Source: Nitrospira sp. UBA2083 (GTDB lineage: Bacteria > Nitrospirota > Nitrospiria > Nitrospirales > Nitrospiraceae). Taken from it: a stretch of DNA of 34,487 bases. The translations under genes were made by a program, and so were the position numbers. The DNA is taken from assembly GCA_002331625.1 (NCBI GenBank), contig DCZN01000079.1:909-35395 (forward strand). Direction: 5' to 3'. This document shows, piece by piece, positions 33,876-34,487 of the stretch (the first letter of the stretch is position 1; every line of letters starts with the position of its first letter). Below the pieces are notes generated by a model, which was not told where the DNA came from, ran no database searches, and saw only the letters and a list, made by a program, of their open reading frames with translations.

Positions 33876-33913
33876 CCCGATCTCACCGTCAATCTGGAAT
33901 GCCTGGTAAGTTA

Positions 33914-33943
33914 TTGATATATAAATAGAAACTATCTTATTCT
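33914..33943 (+). promoter_or_regulatory. Possible promoter of the XRE-type gene
   Basis: TTGATA (33914-33919) and TATTCT (33938-33943) are separated by 18 nt in an A+T-rich stretch that also serves the divergent coiled-coil gene. The predicted start lies about 40 nt before the ATG. Confidence 0.35.
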
Positions 33944-33989
33944 CGCCTGATTTCTTGAAGCTGGTCGCATCATTGTGTATCATCCGCTC

Positions 33990-34451
33990 ATGTCGATTGG
34001 ATCATGTATCCAAGGCTGGAGGCTCGCGAAAAATCAGTCCGTCGAGGCGCTCTCGGACGCAGCCGGCATTTCGCCCGACGTACTGGAACAGATCGAGGCA
34101 GACTACACAGACCCGACAGCCGGTACCATTGCAGCGCTCGCTGGCGGTCTCGGGATCCCACCGTCTTGGTTGTTCGACGATCCCAAGTCCTTTGAATATC
34201 TGTTCACAGTGGGAGAGGAGCAAGAGGAGCCGGATACGACTCAGCATGATCCGGTGACGGATCGAATCTTGGCAGGGTCACGAACCGATCGATCACTCTA
34301 TGTGCTCCTCACCACGCTCATGCAATCCGGCGACCCCAAACTCTTACGGGCGGCCGAGATGAGCCTTCGTAGTCTGGTCAAACAATCTCGACAGGCAACC
34401 GTCCCCTGGCAACAACGTCCGTCGGGCCACTTCGAACCACCGAGCGACTAG
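33990..34451 (+). CDS. XRE-type helix-turn-helix protein
   Basis: The 153-aa protein (from ATG 33990; GTG 33975 is an upstream alternative) has an N-terminal lambda-repressor-like HTH: GWRLAKNQSVEALSDAAGIS, then LEQIEADYTDPTAGTIAALAGGLGIPPSWLF. An acidic linker (GEEQEEPDTTQHDP) leads to a helical C-terminal part of about 60 residues (LLTTLMQSGDPKLLRAAEMSLRSLV) that may dimerise or bind a partner. It is probably a small transcription regulator. It is transcribed away from the coiled-coil and RNA methyltransferase genes and could regulate its own shared promoter region. No strong ribosome site is visible at either start. Confidence 0.83.
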   Translation: MSIGSCIQGWRLAKNQSVEALSDAAGISPDVLEQIEADYTDPTAGTIAALAGGLGIPPSWLFDDPKSFEYLFTVGEEQEEPDTTQHDPVTDRILAGSRTDRSLYVLLTTLMQSGDPKLLRAAEMSLRSLVKQSRQATVPWQQRPSGHFEPPSD

Positions 34452-34487
34452 GGCAGACAACACTCCAGTTTCAATCCTCGCCCGCCC

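Noticed and set aside
33881..33891. TTGACG as -35 box for the TATAAT at 33870-33875
   Set aside because: The spacing is only 11 nt, too short for sigma-70.
1..34487. CRISPR array, rRNA genes or a phage module
   Set aside because: No regularly spaced repeats, no rRNA-like sequence and no phage structural genes were seen.

Overview
The window reads as a chromosome segment from a Gram-negative bacterium with an outer membrane: it encodes a Wza-like outer-membrane export lipoprotein, an outer-membrane beta-barrel protein and a tripartite RND efflux pump. Protein style and gene content (exosortase-type exopolysaccharide genes, AsnB-like amidotransferases) suggest Nitrospirota, probably Nitrospira. 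That assignment is an inference from memory of protein families; no rRNA gene is present to test it.

Region 1 (1-23,589, every gene on the minus strand) is an exopolysaccharide (EPS) locus of the Wzx/Wzy type. In transcription order it holds a Wza-like export lipoprotein, an outer-membrane barrel protein, a Wzz/BY-kinase co-polymerase, an initiating sugar-phosphate transferase, a GT2 glycosyltransferase, a Wzx-like flippase, a methyltransferase, a membrane-anchored deacetylase-like protein, a Wzy/WaaL-type polymerase, two overlapping SGNH hydrolases, an AsnB-like amidotransferase, a second methyltransferase, two GT4 glycosyltransferases, a short open frame that looks like a gene remnant, a D-glucuronyl C5-epimerase-like enzyme, a second AsnB-like amidotransferase, and the first 142 codons of another GT-B glycosyltransferase that runs off the window. 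Many joints are 4-nt overlaps or gaps under 50 nt. Epimerase, amidotransferase and SGNH genes together suggest an acidic, post-synthetically modified polymer containing uronic acid.

Region 2 (23,590-26,421) is a break. It holds a candidate sigma-54 promoter in front of the EPS genes, an orphan IS3-type OrfA-like gene, about 1.26 kb with no convincing gene, a NarL/LuxR-type regulator with a degenerate receiver domain transcribed away from the EPS locus, an inverted repeat, and a tRNA-Phe(GAA) gene with encoded CCA.

Region 3 (26,422-32,581, minus strand) is a metal-efflux operon: TolC-like outer-membrane protein, CusB/CzcB-like adaptor, CzcA-like RND pump and a small c-type cytochrome, behind a recognisable -35/-10 promoter.

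Region 4 (32,595-34,487) holds a TrmH/SpoU-family RNA methyltransferase and a small charged coiled-coil protein on the minus strand, and a divergent XRE-type DNA-binding protein on the plus strand.

The most unusual points are the glucuronyl C5-epimerase plus two amidotransferases in one EPS locus, an initiating transferase without its N-terminal membrane helices, an Asp-to-Asn change in the Walker B motif of the BY-kinase, the receiver domain lacking its acidic pair, and the interrupted 64-codon frame fused by an ATGA overlap to the epimerase gene.
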